Part shown: positions 1 through 10,596 of the stretch, piece by piece
Numbering within the stretch: position 1 is the stretch's first letter
Layout: every line of letters begins with the position of its first letter
Source of the DNA: Opitutia bacterium UBA5964
GTDB lineage: Bacteria > Verrucomicrobiota > Verrucomicrobiia > Opitutales > Coraliomargaritaceae
Assembly: GCA_002430605.1 (NCBI GenBank)
Contig: DJBY01000145.1
Coordinates: 1,907-34,558, forward strand
DNA: 32,652 bases
Reading direction: 5' to 3'
The notes under the pieces: model-generated
Databases searched by the model: none
Told to the model about the DNA's origin: nothing
Seen by the model: the letters and a program-made list of their open reading frames with translations, nothing else
Translations under genes and position numbers: made by a program

Positions 1-1016
1 TACTTCATCATCGCAAAGATCGCGATCGCTAAAGCGATGCGATACCAGGCGAAAACTGCGAGGCCATGCTTACTGAGATAGCCGACTAGCCATTTGACGG
101 CGAGTGCGGCAGAAATGAAGGCGACGATGCAGCCGACGAGCACGGGGCCGATGTTGAGGGCTGCGAGCATTTCGGAGCCGTCGGTTAGGAACTTATAAGC
201 AGAGGCGGCGCTGAGTGTGATGAGGCCGAGTAGGAAGCTAAACTCGGCTGCGTGCGCGGGTGATAGCCCGGCGAGGTAGCCGCCAACGATGGTTGCCATC
301 GAGCGACTGGTGCCGGGCCACATGGCGAAGCATTGGCAAAAGCCAATCATCACCGACTTGCCGAGAGTGAGCTCGGTCAGGCCAGGGCCGTCTTCGGGCG
401 GCACGGCGCCTTTGTTGCCATGGTGTCGCCAGCGCTCGACGATGAGCATGACGAAGGCGCCGACGATGAGAGCGCCGGCGACGGCAAAAGTGTTGGTGCC
501 AAGTGCGGATTCAATTAGGTCATTGAGCAATAGGCCCAGCACGGCGGCGGGGATGAAGGCGACGATCAGGTTGATCGCGAGTTTCAGGCCGTTGCGGTCT
601 TTGCCGAGGCAGCCTAGGATCAAGGTTAAGATGGTGCGCCAGTAGAGTAGCACCACGGCCACGATGGCACCGGCCTGGATGACGATCACATAAGCATACG
701 CGGCATCGCCGATAGTATAGGCACGTCGGTTACCATCGTCGTCTTCGACTAGAATCGGTGTGCCGCTCTGGTCGGTCATCGGCGTGTCGCCATCGAGGCC
801 GAGCAGTGCATTGGCGATGATGAGGTGGCCGGTGGAGGAGACGGGCAGGTATTCGGTCAAGCCTTCGACCAGTCCGAGGATGGCGGCATCGGTGTAGCTT
901 AAGCCTATAGCAGTGGTCGCATTGTCCTGCTCGTTGGCAGTGTCGAGGGTTGCGGAGTGGCCGAGCGAGCTGGCAAATAGGGCGATGGCTAAAATGAGGG
1001 GGCCAGTCAATTGCAT
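1..1016 (-). CDS. uppP: Undecaprenyl-diphosphatase UppP (BacA), 3' end at window edge
   Basis: UppP is an integral inner-membrane enzyme that dephosphorylates undecaprenyl diphosphate to recycle the lipid carrier for peptidoglycan and other envelope polymers. I read 338 codons from ATG at 1016 down to position 3; the next two bases are TA, so the stop may be the very next base outside the window. Both family signatures are present: EGLTEYLPVSSTGH (residues 51-64) and PGTSRS (234-239), with hydrophobic segments throughout. Two oddities stand out. The protein starts with about 40 extra residues, including a signal-like hydrophobic stretch (7-19) ending near HSA, and it has a long acidic insert (about 74-104, with EDDD) after the first signature. 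The family is usually 260-280 residues. It diverges from trpD across a 126-bp gap. Family assignment is very firm; the start is fairly firm. Confidence 0.93.
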   Translation of the reverse strand, partial: MQLTGPLILAIALFASSLGHSATLDTANEQDNATTAIGLSYTDAAILGLVEGLTEYLPVSSTGHLIIANALLGLDGDTPMTDQSGTPILVEDDDGNRRAYTIGDAAYAYVIVIQAGAIVAVVLLYWRTILTLILGCLGKDRNGLKLAINLIVAFIPAAVLGLLLNDLIESALGTNTFAVAGALIVGAFVMLIVERWRHHGNKGAVPPEDGPGLTELTLGKSVMIGFCQCFAMWPGTSRSMATIVGGYLAGLSPAHAAEFSFLLGLITLSAASAYKFLTDGSEMLAALNIGPVLVGCIVAFISAALAVKWLVGYLSKHGLAVFAWYRIALAIAIFAMMK

Positions 1017-1142
1017 GGTGGCAAGCTATGGGGATCTGGGCCGAATGGAAGGCGGAAAGCGGGCTTCGAGCATTTTCTATTTCGGGTGAGTTCGGGTTTT
1101 TGCTTGAGATTCAACCAGGAAGCCTTTGCTTTTATATTTCAA

Positions 1143-2201
1143 ATGCAAGCACTCGAACCACTTACAGATATTCTACTTACCGGTGTCGACCTTGAGGCTG
1201 ATCAGGCGACCGTGGTTGCGGAGCTGTTGATTCGCTCCGACGTATGCGCCACTTCGAAACGCGAGTGTTTAGTTGCCATGGCGCGCAAAGGCGAGAGTGC
1301 GGCGGAGGTCGCGGCCTTTGCCCATGCGTTTCGTGAGCATGCCGTGGATCCAGGCGTGGAGGAATGGGCCAGTCATGCGATCGATGTGTGTGGCACGGGT
1401 GGTGATGGTTCGGGCACGTTTAATATTTCGACGGCGGTTTCGTTTATCGTGGCGGCGGCGGGCGTCCCCGTTTTTAAGCACGGCAATCGCTCAATTACGT
1501 CGAACTGTGGCAGTGCGGATTTATTGGAAGCGCTCGGTATTCGCCTGGATGCGCCACACGAGCTGCTGCGTGAGTCGTTGCATGCGTTGAATTTTGGCTT
1601 CTTTTTTGCGCCAGCCTATCATCCAGCTTTTAAGGAGATCATGCCAGTACGACGTGCCTTGGCGGAAGAGGGACAGCGCACAATTTTTAATTTATTGGGC
1701 CCATTGATTAATCCTGGGCGGCCTGCGTATCAACTGCTTGGGGTCTTCTCGTCGGATTGGGTGCAACCGTTGGCGGATGCGCTGGGAGAGCTCGGTTTAT
1801 CGGCTGGTCTGGTGGCGCATGGACGGCCTCAAGCTGGCACTGCGTTGGATGAGTTGAGCTGTGCGGGTGACAATTGCGTGGCGGGCTTCGGCGCGCTAGC
1901 ATCGATTCCAAAAACGTTCAATGCGACCGATGTCGGACTGCACGCTTGTGAGTTTTCTGATTTGAAGGGCGGTGGGGTCGAGGCGAATTTAGCGACCATG
2001 CATGCGCTACTGAGTGGTGCTGTAAACGCGGTGCCTGTTGGCTTGCGGGACAGTGTGTTGTTGAATGCCGGAGTAGCGCTGTGGATAGCGGGTGCGGCTC
2101 CAGATGCGAAGAGTGGTGTGGCGAAAGCGCGTGAGACGTTGCTGAGTGGTGCTGCCGCGCAGTGGCTGGAGCGCGTGCGTGCTTTTTATAAAAAAGCTTA
2201 A
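1143..2201 (+). CDS. trpD: Anthranilate phosphoribosyltransferase
   Basis: TrpD transfers the phosphoribosyl group of PRPP to anthranilate, the second step of tryptophan synthesis, in the cytoplasm. The 352-residue product has the usual family length. It carries the glycine-rich PRPP motif CGTGGDGSGTFNIST (83-97), the KHGNRS motif (112-117) with NCGSAD after it, and NLLGPLINP (183-191). I chose ATG at 1143 because conserved sequence begins soon after it. The reading frame stays open upstream to an ATG at 1011, but those 44 residues look unlike the family and overlap the start of uppP. No other trp gene is in the window, so the pathway genes are dispersed here. The stop lies 16 bp before glmM, so the two are probably co-transcribed. 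No strong ribosome binding site is visible. Confidence 0.95.
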   Translation: MQALEPLTDILLTGVDLEADQATVVAELLIRSDVCATSKRECLVAMARKGESAAEVAAFAHAFREHAVDPGVEEWASHAIDVCGTGGDGSGTFNISTAVSFIVAAAGVPVFKHGNRSITSNCGSADLLEALGIRLDAPHELLRESLHALNFGFFFAPAYHPAFKEIMPVRRALAEEGQRTIFNLLGPLINPGRPAYQLLGVFSSDWVQPLADALGELGLSAGLVAHGRPQAGTALDELSCAGDNCVAGFGALASIPKTFNATDVGLHACEFSDLKGGGVEANLATMHALLSGAVNAVPVGLRDSVLLNAGVALWIAGAAPDAKSGVAKARETLLSGAAAQWLERVRAFYKKA

Positions 2202-2217
2202 GTTTCAAGATCTTATT

Positions 2218-3570
2218 ATGGGTAAATATTTTGGCACAGATGGGATTCGTGGTCCAGTCGGCGGAGAGTTGATTAATACCGACTTAGCATATCGCTTGGG
2301 CTCTGCGTTGGGGCGCTATTTGAAACGGCTCAAACCAGAGCTGCCATTGAATGCAGTGATTGGCCGAGATACCCGCCTGAGCGGGCCTGACTTGGCAGAT
2401 GCATTGATACGGGGGCTCAATCGACATGATGTATATGTGCATGATCTCGGGATTGTGCCGACGCCATCGATTGCGCAGTCTTTGCTGGAGCAGCAAGCAG
2501 ACCTTGGCATCGCTGTCACGGCTTCGCACAACCCGGCTTCGGATAATGGCATTAAGCTGTTTGATTGCTGTGGGTGTAAATTTGATGCTGCCGAGGAGGC
2601 GAGGATCGAAGCATTGGTCGATGCCGAGCCGTCGGCACCTGCTGATCTGCCGATGGCTAAATCGTATCCCCTGGATGCTGCGGCTTTTTATATTAACTAC
2701 GTGCGTTCTTTAATGGATCAGAATTGTTTGTCGGGGTGGAAAATCGTGCTCGACTTAGCCAATGGCGCGACCAGTAAAACGACTCCAGCGGCTTTTGCAC
2801 GCTGGGGGGCAGAGCTCATCCTGATTGGCGATCATCCAAATGGTGAAAATATAAATCAAGGCGTGGGGAGCGAGCATCCCGAATTGCTTGCTGCGACGGT
2901 GGTCAAGCACGGCGCGAAGCTAGGTATTGCGCACGATGGCGATGGTGATCGCTTAGTTGTTTGTGATGAGACGGGGGCGGTGGTCGAGGGTGATATTTTG
3001 CTCGGTCTCTTTGCGGTCTATGCGTTGCGCTCGAGTGCCCTTAAAAATGACACTTTGGTCGCCACGATTCAAAGCAATCTTGGCTTGGATCACGCGGTTC
3101 GAGCGGAAGGCGGACGAGTCGAGCGGACCGATGTGGGTGATCGTAATGTCGCACGGGTAATGCGTGAGTTGGGCTCGAATGTCGGCGGCGAATCGTCTGG
3201 CCACATTATTTTTTCGGAATTCGCGACGACCGGAGACGGCCTAATCGCTGCGGTCAAGTTAATCGATTTGATGTGCAAGACTAAGAAGCCGTTGTCTGAA
3301 TTGCGCCAGGAAATAAGTTTGTTCCCGCAAGCGACCTTAAATCTTCGTGTCGCAGAAAAGAAACCATTGGCTTCGCTGAAAACGCTCAGCGCTGCAGTCG
3401 CAGCAATTGAGAAGGACTTCGGTGAGGATGGTCGTGTGCTGGTTCGTTATTCAGGGACGGAGCCGAAGTTGCGCTTATTGGTCGAGGGCAAAGATGAAAA
3501 GCGTGTGGTGGCTGCATTAAAAGACTTGGAAAAAGCCACTTGTTGCGATTTGGATGTAATTGTTCGTTGA
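2218..3570 (+). CDS. glmM: Phosphoglucosamine mutase
   Basis: GlmM converts glucosamine-6-phosphate to glucosamine-1-phosphate, feeding UDP-GlcNAc for peptidoglycan and LPS. The 450-residue product matches the family length. Visible signatures are the N-terminal YFGTDGIRG (4-12), the phosphoserine loop TASHNPASDNGIK (101-113; catalytic Ser103), the metal-binding loop DGDGDR (240-245), the sugar-binding loop GGESSGH (323-329; many homologues have GEQSGH) and the phosphate-binding RYSGTEP (410-416). ATG at 2218 gives the canonical N-terminus; an earlier in-frame ATG at 2146 lies inside trpD and is unlikely. It sits between trpD (16-bp gap) and a TPR gene (41-bp gap), probably in one transcript. 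With uppP next door, two cell-wall precursor genes are close together but divergent. Confidence 0.96.
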   Translation: MGKYFGTDGIRGPVGGELINTDLAYRLGSALGRYLKRLKPELPLNAVIGRDTRLSGPDLADALIRGLNRHDVYVHDLGIVPTPSIAQSLLEQQADLGIAVTASHNPASDNGIKLFDCCGCKFDAAEEARIEALVDAEPSAPADLPMAKSYPLDAAAFYINYVRSLMDQNCLSGWKIVLDLANGATSKTTPAAFARWGAELILIGDHPNGENINQGVGSEHPELLAATVVKHGAKLGIAHDGDGDRLVVCDETGAVVEGDILLGLFAVYALRSSALKNDTLVATIQSNLGLDHAVRAEGGRVERTDVGDRNVARVMRELGSNVGGESSGHIIFSEFATTGDGLIAAVKLIDLMCKTKKPLSELRQEISLFPQATLNLRVAEKKPLASLKTLSAAVAAIEKDFGEDGRVLVRYSGTEPKLRLLVEGKDEKRVVAALKDLEKATCCDLDVIVR

Positions 3571-3611
3571 TCGCCCCTGATAGAACGCGCATAGGTATAA
3601 GTTTTAATATT

Positions 3612-5012
3612 ATGGAAGAAGTAGCCCTCAAGGATCTCGATCCCCGTCTCCAGAAGCAGATTGATAATGCCCGTAAGGCAGTGGATAAAAATCCCTCTTA
3701 CGCTGTGGACATTATGACAAACATCGTGGCGCGGCACCCAGAATGCCTAGATGCACGTAAGGTTCTTCGCCAAGCGCAGCAACGCGTCACTGCAGGGAAA
3801 AGCAAAGGATTGGGCGGGTTTATCTCAAAACTGACTAGTATCCCATTTTTGATGGGCAGTGATGCGAAGGTCAAAAAAGATCCTGCAGGGGCATTGATTT
3901 CTGCAGAGCAGATGTTGAATGCAAATTCTTCGAATGTCGCTGCGCACAACGTGGTCGGTGCGGCTGCTGAAGCATTGGGATTACTTGAGACGGCGGCCTT
4001 CGCTTATGAAGAAATCCGTAAGATCGAGCCAAGTAATGCGGGAAATATTAAAGCGCTCATGTCTGCCTATATTGGTATTGGCAAAAGTGAGGAAGCGATC
4101 CGCATCGGCGATGCGGCGTATCACGAGCATCCTGCAGACGACGAAATTCAGTCTTTGATCAAGATGGCTTCGGTCGAGCAGTCGATTAATAAGGGCAAAT
4201 GGGAAGAGGACGAAAGCTTTCGTGATAAGCTTAAGGACCAAGATGAGGCGCAGAGGCTGGAGCAAGCCGGTCGCGCAAAGACTGGCGATGCTGGGTTGCG
4301 TTCAATGATTGAAGATGCGAAAGCCTCAGTTGCTAAGCAACCGGGCAATATCAATTTTTATCGCGAGATTTCCAGCAACTATCGCAAGCTCGGAGAGTTT
4401 GACGATGCGTTGGAGTGGATCGGTAAGGCCCGCCAGCTCGAGGCAGGTAGCGCGGACGTCAATCTTGAGCGGCTCGAAGGCACGCTCAAGCGTGAGAAAA
4501 TGGCCCATGCAATCACAGCGAAGGAGGAGGAGCTTGAGGCAAATCCAGAGAGCGCAGAACTAAAGAATGCGCTTGAAGCACTTCGCCACGATGAACGTGT
4601 CTTCCGTCTCGCTCAGGCTGAAGATATCGTTCAGCGCTATCCGAATGAATTTAGCTACCGCTACGAACTTGGCGAACTCTACCATGCTGAAGGCGAAACG
4701 GATAAGGCGATTAAAGAGCTTCAACTCGCACAACGTAGCCCGAAGGTGCGTATTGATGCGTTAATTCTTCTTGGTAAGGCTTATAAGGTGAAGGGCTTCT
4801 CTGATCTTGCTGCCGAGCAACTGAACTTAGCGAAGTCCGAAATTTCGGGCATCACGGAGCAGAAGAAAGACGTGCTGTACGAACTCGGTTCTTGCTACGA
4901 AGAGCAGGGCGACATGGATAAGGCGATGGTTGAGTTCAAGGCGCTTTACGGGGCTGATATCAGCTACCGCGACGTGTCGCAGAAGATCGACGATTTCTAC
5001 TCGCAGAAATAG
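3612..5012 (+). CDS. Tetratricopeptide-repeat protein, cytoplasmic, unknown function
   Basis: The 466-residue protein has no signal peptide or membrane segment. It is rich in helical repeats of TPR type. The clearest are around residues 125-195 (AAHNVVGAAAEALG, then NIKALMSAYIGIGKSEEAI), 250-290 (INFYREISSNYRKLGEFDDALEW) and 360-450 (ELGELYHAEGETDKAI, ILLGKAYKVKGFSDLA, YELGSCYEEQGDMDKAM). The middle part (about 190-240 and 300-345) is highly charged and probably coiled coil. ATG at 3612 is preferred; the upstream in-frame stretch overlaps glmM and looks like shadow sequence. It follows glmM by 41 bp. TPR proteins are scaffolds for protein complexes, so the function cannot be read from sequence. 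The conserved start ALKDLDPRLQKQIDNARKAV could serve to find orthologues. Confidence 0.85.
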   Translation: MEEVALKDLDPRLQKQIDNARKAVDKNPSYAVDIMTNIVARHPECLDARKVLRQAQQRVTAGKSKGLGGFISKLTSIPFLMGSDAKVKKDPAGALISAEQMLNANSSNVAAHNVVGAAAEALGLLETAAFAYEEIRKIEPSNAGNIKALMSAYIGIGKSEEAIRIGDAAYHEHPADDEIQSLIKMASVEQSINKGKWEEDESFRDKLKDQDEAQRLEQAGRAKTGDAGLRSMIEDAKASVAKQPGNINFYREISSNYRKLGEFDDALEWIGKARQLEAGSADVNLERLEGTLKREKMAHAITAKEEELEANPESAELKNALEALRHDERVFRLAQAEDIVQRYPNEFSYRYELGELYHAEGETDKAIKELQLAQRSPKVRIDALILLGKAYKVKGFSDLAAEQLNLAKSEISGITEQKKDVLYELGSCYEEQGDMDKAMVEFKALYGADISYRDVSQKIDDFYSQK

Positions 5013-5042
5013 CCGCCCGCCCATCGTGGCATTCTTTTTAAC

Positions 5043-5070
5043 AATGGCGTGGGTTTTTGCCCGCGCCATT
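5043..5070. terminator. Hairpin, possible weak terminator between convergent genes
   Basis: An 11-bp stem (5043-5053 with 5060-5070, one G-T pair) closes a 6-base loop. It lies between the convergent ends of the TPR gene and rsmB. No T-run follows on either strand, so intrinsic termination would be weak. The rest of the 189-bp gap shows nothing recognisable. Confidence 0.4.
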
Positions 5071-5201
5071 TGTGCGTCTCAGTGTCAGAGTGGCTTATCT
5101 GCTAGGGTCAGCGGCGCTGAGAAGTCCGCCGCTGATGCCAAACGGAGCCTTGGATCGGCGTTCCTGCGATGGTGTGCTGCGCGTTAGACTGGTAAGCCGA
5201 T

Positions 5202-6497
5202 TTACGCTTCAGCAATCAGCAGGAATGCGCCAGCACCATCGTGTCCGGTTTCCCACGGCAGGCTGATTGCACTGTCTTTAAGCGAGAACCGTTCACCTGC
5301 TGCGGACCTCAAGAAGGCATCGACGACTTCCTGGTTCTCGTCTATCTCAATACTGCAAGTGCTGTAGACCAGCCGCCCGCCGGGTTTGACGCACAGTGAG
5401 GCGGCTGCGAGCAGTTGCTTTTGCAGGAAGGCGCAGTTGCTGACGTCTCTGCCGCGCAGGCGCCATTTGACGTCGGTTCGGCGCTGAATGACACCGGTGT
5501 TAGAGCAGGGGGCGTCGAGCATGACGGCGTCATATTGCACCGGTAGGCCTTGCTCTTCGAAGGCCGCAGCGTCGAGTTCGAGCAAGTCGCCTTCGAGGAT
5601 GGTGCACTGTAGTGTTGCAGTCGCGAGGTGCTCGAGGTTTTCACTGAGTCGTTGGATGCGATTGCCTGGTAAGTCGAGTGCAACGATATGGCCTTCGAGC
5701 TGCATAAGGTGGGCGAGGTCGTAAGCTTTGCCGCCTGGAGCCGCACAGAGATCGAGCACGTCTTCGCCTTTTTTAGGGGCGAGCAGACCAGGGGCAAGTC
5801 GAGTTGAAGGGTCTTTGACGTAAGCATTCCCTTTATTGAGTAGGGGATGCAGGTCATCTTTCCACGAGGCAGCAGCTGAAACCTTGTAGAATTGATCCCA
5901 TTGTGTGGGTTCGAGCCCTTTTGGCAGTTCACTGGGCGTGTCGTAGAGCTTGAGATAAGTAGCTGGGATGCGTTGATTCCATTCCATCAGTTTAATGGTG
6001 GTGGGCGGGCCAAATTCCTTATTCCAGCGCTTGAACAACCATTTCGGGGTGCTGAAATACGCGTCGGGTCGATTGCTCGGGTGGGTCGCGTCCAGCGCTT
6101 CGGGGAGTTTGCGCAGCACTGCATTGAGTAGGCCAGTCTCGGATTGTGCGGCCTGACTTTTGCTGCGCTCGACGGCATGGTGCACGATTTGAGGGTGCTT
6201 TTCTGCCGGGCTAGAGAGTATTTCAAAGCCAGCTACGAGGAAAATTGCCTCAATCAGTGCGCGTGGTTTCTGTCGAATGAACGGCTGGAGCGCATGCTGG
6301 ACTCGGTGCCCATGCCGCAGTGCGCCGAGGAATAAGGACTGGCAGGTCGCTCTGCGTTCGCCTGAAAACCCCTCCGGCAAGCGCTCTAGAAGTTGATTCG
6401 CCTTAAGGTTTTCCGTGAGGTAGGCTTCGGTGAGTGTGACGGCTCCGTCCCATGCGCTGGCGTTGGTTGTAGATAAGTTGAACTTAATACTTCTCAT
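5202..6497 (-). CDS. rsmB: 16S rRNA (cytosine-C5) methyltransferase RsmB
   Basis: RsmB (Sun/Fmu) methylates C967 (E. coli numbering) of 16S rRNA using S-adenosylmethionine. The 431-residue product has the two expected parts. An N-terminal NusB-like helical domain (about 20-140) includes FLGALRHGHRVQHAL and LLNAVLRKLPEAL. The C-terminal Rossmann methyltransferase has motif I DLCAAPGGK (249-257), motif IV DAPCSNTG (328-335, Cys331) and motif VI YSTCS (378-382, Cys381, the usual nucleophile). KDPSTRLAPGLL (228-239) is also typical of the family. The ATG at 6497 gives a normal N-terminus. It diverges from the long greA gene across 63 bp, which must hold both promoters. The usual neighbours fmt and def are not here. 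Confidence 0.94.
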   Translation of the reverse strand: MRSIKFNLSTTNASAWDGAVTLTEAYLTENLKANQLLERLPEGFSGERRATCQSLFLGALRHGHRVQHALQPFIRQKPRALIEAIFLVAGFEILSSPAEKHPQIVHHAVERSKSQAAQSETGLLNAVLRKLPEALDATHPSNRPDAYFSTPKWLFKRWNKEFGPPTTIKLMEWNQRIPATYLKLYDTPSELPKGLEPTQWDQFYKVSAAASWKDDLHPLLNKGNAYVKDPSTRLAPGLLAPKKGEDVLDLCAAPGGKAYDLAHLMQLEGHIVALDLPGNRIQRLSENLEHLATATLQCTILEGDLLELDAAAFEEQGLPVQYDAVMLDAPCSNTGVIQRRTDVKWRLRGRDVSNCAFLQKQLLAAASLCVKPGGRLVYSTCSIEIDENQEVVDAFLRSAAGERFSLKDSAISLPWETGHDGAGAFLLIAEA

Positions 6498-6560
6498 TAG
6501 TAAATAAACTGTGCATATTTTAACGTTTACGACTTAAAAGAACAGCATTCGCAATATATT

Positions 6561-8420
<1,860 letters not shown>

Positions 8421-8441
8421 TTTGGTTTCATTTTATATACG

Positions 8442-8471
8442 AAAGCGCCTTCTTCGGAAGGCGCTTTTTTT
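8442..8471 (+). terminator. Intrinsic terminator of the long greA gene
   Basis: A perfect 11-bp stem (8442-8452 with 8457-8467) closes a TTCG tetraloop and runs into a T-tract to 8471. It begins 21 bp after the greA stop codon. Confidence 0.93.
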
Positions 8472-8501
8472 ATCGATCGCGGGAATATCGTTGTTTTCCG
8501 C

Positions 8502-8531
8502 TTCACTGATCGGCAATAAGCATGTCATAAT
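8502..8531 (+). promoter_or_regulatory. Candidate sigma70-type promoter of the mla operon
   Basis: TTCACT (8502-8507) and CATAAT (8526-8531) are separated by 18 bp, matching the consensus at 4 of 6 and 5 of 6 bases. It lies between the greA terminator and the mlaE start, 47 bp upstream of the ATG. Such matches occur often by chance, so this is only a candidate. Confidence 0.3.
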
Positions 8532-8578
8532 CAGGTTACATTTATCAATTTACACCCTCACCCGAACTTTAATTACTC

Positions 8579-9355
8579 ATGATACGCACATTTGGCCGCT
8601 CGGCGTTGACCGTTGTTCACGAGCTTGGAGAAATTAGCTTATTTGGCGCCGGTGCCTTGCGCGGCTTCTTTAATCAACGGCACCGCGCGGCAAAGTTGAT
8701 CGTTGCGACGCATGAAATCGGAGTACGTTGTTTTCCAATTGTTGCGATTGTTGGTTTGTTTACCGGATTGGTGATGGGGCTACAGCTCTACTACACTTTG
8801 GTGAAATTTGGTGGGGAATCTGCGTTGGGCACGGCGGTCGCGCTGTCGATCATTCGCGAACTGGGCCCGGTGCTGACTGCATTGATGGTGGTCGGGCAGG
8901 CCGGTTCGGCGATGGCCTCTGAACTAGGCATCCAACGTAATGATGAGCAGATCGATGCATTACAGACGATGAGCATTGATCCTCGAGGGTATTTGGTCGG
9001 TCCGCGCCTGTTGGCGGCGCTATTTTGCTTTCCCATGTTGACCGCGGTATTTGATTTGATTGGCATCTTTGGCGGCTATGTGACGGGTAGTCTGTTGTTA
9101 CATGTGGATAGCGGTGTTTATTGGAACCGTGTGTTTGAGAGTGTGACTTGGGCAGATGTGCGCGGCGGTTTTATCAAAGCAGTGGTCTTTGGTTTAGTTA
9201 CGATGGCAATTTGCACCTATCGCGGTTTTAATACGCATCGCAAAGCGTCATTTCCAGGCGTGCGCGGCGTGAGTGAATCGGCCACACGGGCAGTCGTTTG
9301 GTCGAGCGTCATGGTGCTCGCGACCGATTATTTAATCACTTCCTTTCTGCTATAA
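8579..9355 (+). CDS. mlaE: Mla phospholipid ABC transporter permease MlaE
   Basis: MlaE is the inner-membrane permease of the MlaFEDB complex, which moves phospholipids between the inner membrane and the periplasmic carrier MlaC to keep the outer membrane asymmetric. The 258-residue product has family length. It has an amphipathic start, then hydrophobic segments around 50-75, 85-120, 145-175, 195-215 and 230-257. It contains the characteristic GLVMGLQLYYTLVKFGG, IRELGPVLTALMVVGQAGSAMASELG and RNDEQIDALQTMSIDPRGYLVGPR stretches. The stop codon overlaps the mlaF start by one base (TAATG), so translation is probably coupled. This is the first gene of a five-gene operon, preceded by a candidate promoter. 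Confidence 0.95.
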   Translation: MIRTFGRSALTVVHELGEISLFGAGALRGFFNQRHRAAKLIVATHEIGVRCFPIVAIVGLFTGLVMGLQLYYTLVKFGGESALGTAVALSIIRELGPVLTALMVVGQAGSAMASELGIQRNDEQIDALQTMSIDPRGYLVGPRLLAALFCFPMLTAVFDLIGIFGGYVTGSLLLHVDSGVYWNRVFESVTWADVRGGFIKAVVFGLVTMAICTYRGFNTHRKASFPGVRGVSESATRAVVWSSVMVLATDYLITSFLL

Positions 9356-10119
9356 TGGACGACGCTTTCCTCAAAATCCGTGGACTGAAGAAGCATTTTG
9401 GCGAGGCCAAGGTGCTCGATGGCGTGGACCTAGATGTCGCGCGTTCTTCGGTGACGACGATTATTGGTAAGAGTGGTATCGGCAAATCGGTGTTATTGAA
9501 ATGTATCGCGAATTTACTGACACCCGATGACGGCGAAATCGAGTTGGATGGTCAACCGATCGAGCGCAGTCGCCGTGGTTCGAAGGGTAGCGATGCGGTG
9601 ACCTTTAGCTATATGTTTCAGAGTAACGCGTTGTTCGATTCGATGACGGCTGCGGAGAACGTGGCGCTGCCATTGCTGGAAGCATCGAGCCTGAACAAGT
9701 CTGAAATTCGCGAGCGTGTCGCCGCGATGTTGGCGCATTTGGAGCTGACGGATTCGGCGCAGCGCTATCCCGGCGAACTGTCCGGGGGGATGAAAAAGCG
9801 AGTGGCTCTGGCGCGTGCGTTGATTACGAAACCTCAGGTGGTGTTATTTGATGAGCCCACGACAGGCTTGGACCCCGAGCGTAAGTTTAGCGTATTTGAG
9901 ATGATCGCGGATTATCGCGAGCGATTTGGTTTTACCGCGTTACTGGTGAGCCATGATATTCCGGAAGTGTTTGAAATAAGTGACCGCGTAGCGTGGCTGG
10001 ACGAGGGGATTATAAAATTTTTTGGCAAGCCATCGGAGTTGGATGCGGATACAGAGTCGGCTCTTTCAGGCTTTTTGAGTAAGGCGAACTACGGGCGTAG
10101 TAAGGAATCTAAAAAATAG
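9355..10119 (+). CDS. mlaF: Mla phospholipid ABC transporter ATPase MlaF
   Basis: MlaF supplies ATP hydrolysis to the Mla transporter on the cytoplasmic face. The 254-residue product has a full ABC domain: Walker A GKSGIGKS (38-45), Q-loop Gln89, signature LSGGMKKRVALARAL (142-156), Walker B VVLFDEP (162-168) with TTGLDP after it, and the switch histidine His200 (LVSHD). The SGIGKS form of Walker A and the RKFSVFEMI stretch are typical of MlaF rather than other ABC ATPases. ATG at 9355 overlaps the mlaE stop and fits family length; an in-frame ATG at 9298 lies inside mlaE. In E. coli MlaF is regulated by the STAS protein MlaB, for which no gene is seen here. Confidence 0.95.
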   Translation: MDDAFLKIRGLKKHFGEAKVLDGVDLDVARSSVTTIIGKSGIGKSVLLKCIANLLTPDDGEIELDGQPIERSRRGSKGSDAVTFSYMFQSNALFDSMTAAENVALPLLEASSLNKSEIRERVAAMLAHLELTDSAQRYPGELSGGMKKRVALARALITKPQVVLFDEPTTGLDPERKFSVFEMIADYRERFGFTALLVSHDIPEVFEISDRVAWLDEGIIKFFGKPSELDADTESALSGFLSKANYGRSKESKK

Positions 10120-10134
10120 TGGAGAATGTGAGAT

Positions 10135-10593
10135 ATGAATAATCGCAAGATAGAATTTTTGGTTGGGAGCTTTGTGCTGATTGGCTTTGGAGCCGTTCTG
10201 TATTTGGCCATTCAAGTCGGTAGCGCGCGCTTCTTTGGTAGTGACAGTTATGACCTTCAGGCACGTTTTCGGAGCACCAGCGGTGTAAATGCGGGCAGTC
10301 GTGTTGAAATTGCGGGTGTGCGCGTTGGCACTGTGAAGTCGATTGTTCTGAATGATGATTTCTATTCGATCGTGACTTTTGAGATGCCGAATCGGATTGA
10401 ATTGGATGATGATACAATCGTATCTGTGAAGACTGCGGGGTTGATCGGAGATCGCTATTTAAGTTTGTCGCCTGGAGGATCGGGCCTTCCTTTGGAGCCG
10501 GGCGATATGATCGTGGACACTGAATCCGCCTTGGATATCGAGAGTTTGATCAGCCGTTTTGCCCTCGGTGGTATAGATGGAGAGGAAGAATAA
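10135..10593 (+). CDS. mlaD: Mla transport system MCE-domain protein MlaD
   Basis: MlaD forms a hexameric ring anchored in the inner membrane, with its MCE domain in the periplasm, and passes lipid between MlaFE and MlaC. The 152-residue product has one N-terminal transmembrane helix (about 9-28). A single MCE domain follows (about 38-118): YDLQARFRSTSGVNAGSRVEIAGVRVG and later TAGLIGDRYLSLSPGG. The tail after residue 118 keeps DTESALDIESLISRFALGG, as in other MlaD proteins. It begins 15 bp after mlaF, with GGAGA upstream of the ATG as a plausible ribosome binding site. It is slightly shorter than E. coli MlaD (183 residues), with the C-terminal extension missing. Confidence 0.94.
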   Translation: MNNRKIEFLVGSFVLIGFGAVLYLAIQVGSARFFGSDSYDLQARFRSTSGVNAGSRVEIAGVRVGTVKSIVLNDDFYSIVTFEMPNRIELDDDTIVSVKTAGLIGDRYLSLSPGGSGLPLEPGDMIVDTESALDIESLISRFALGGIDGEEE

Positions 10594-10596
10594 CTG

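Noticed and set aside
289..645. Open frame of 118 codons on the plus strand
   Set aside because: It is antisense to uppP, whose motifs are unmistakable; its composition is what a shadow frame would give.
1011..1142. 44-codon N-terminal extension of trpD
   Set aside because: No resemblance to TrpD, and it overlaps the uppP start; ATG at 1143 gives the normal family length.
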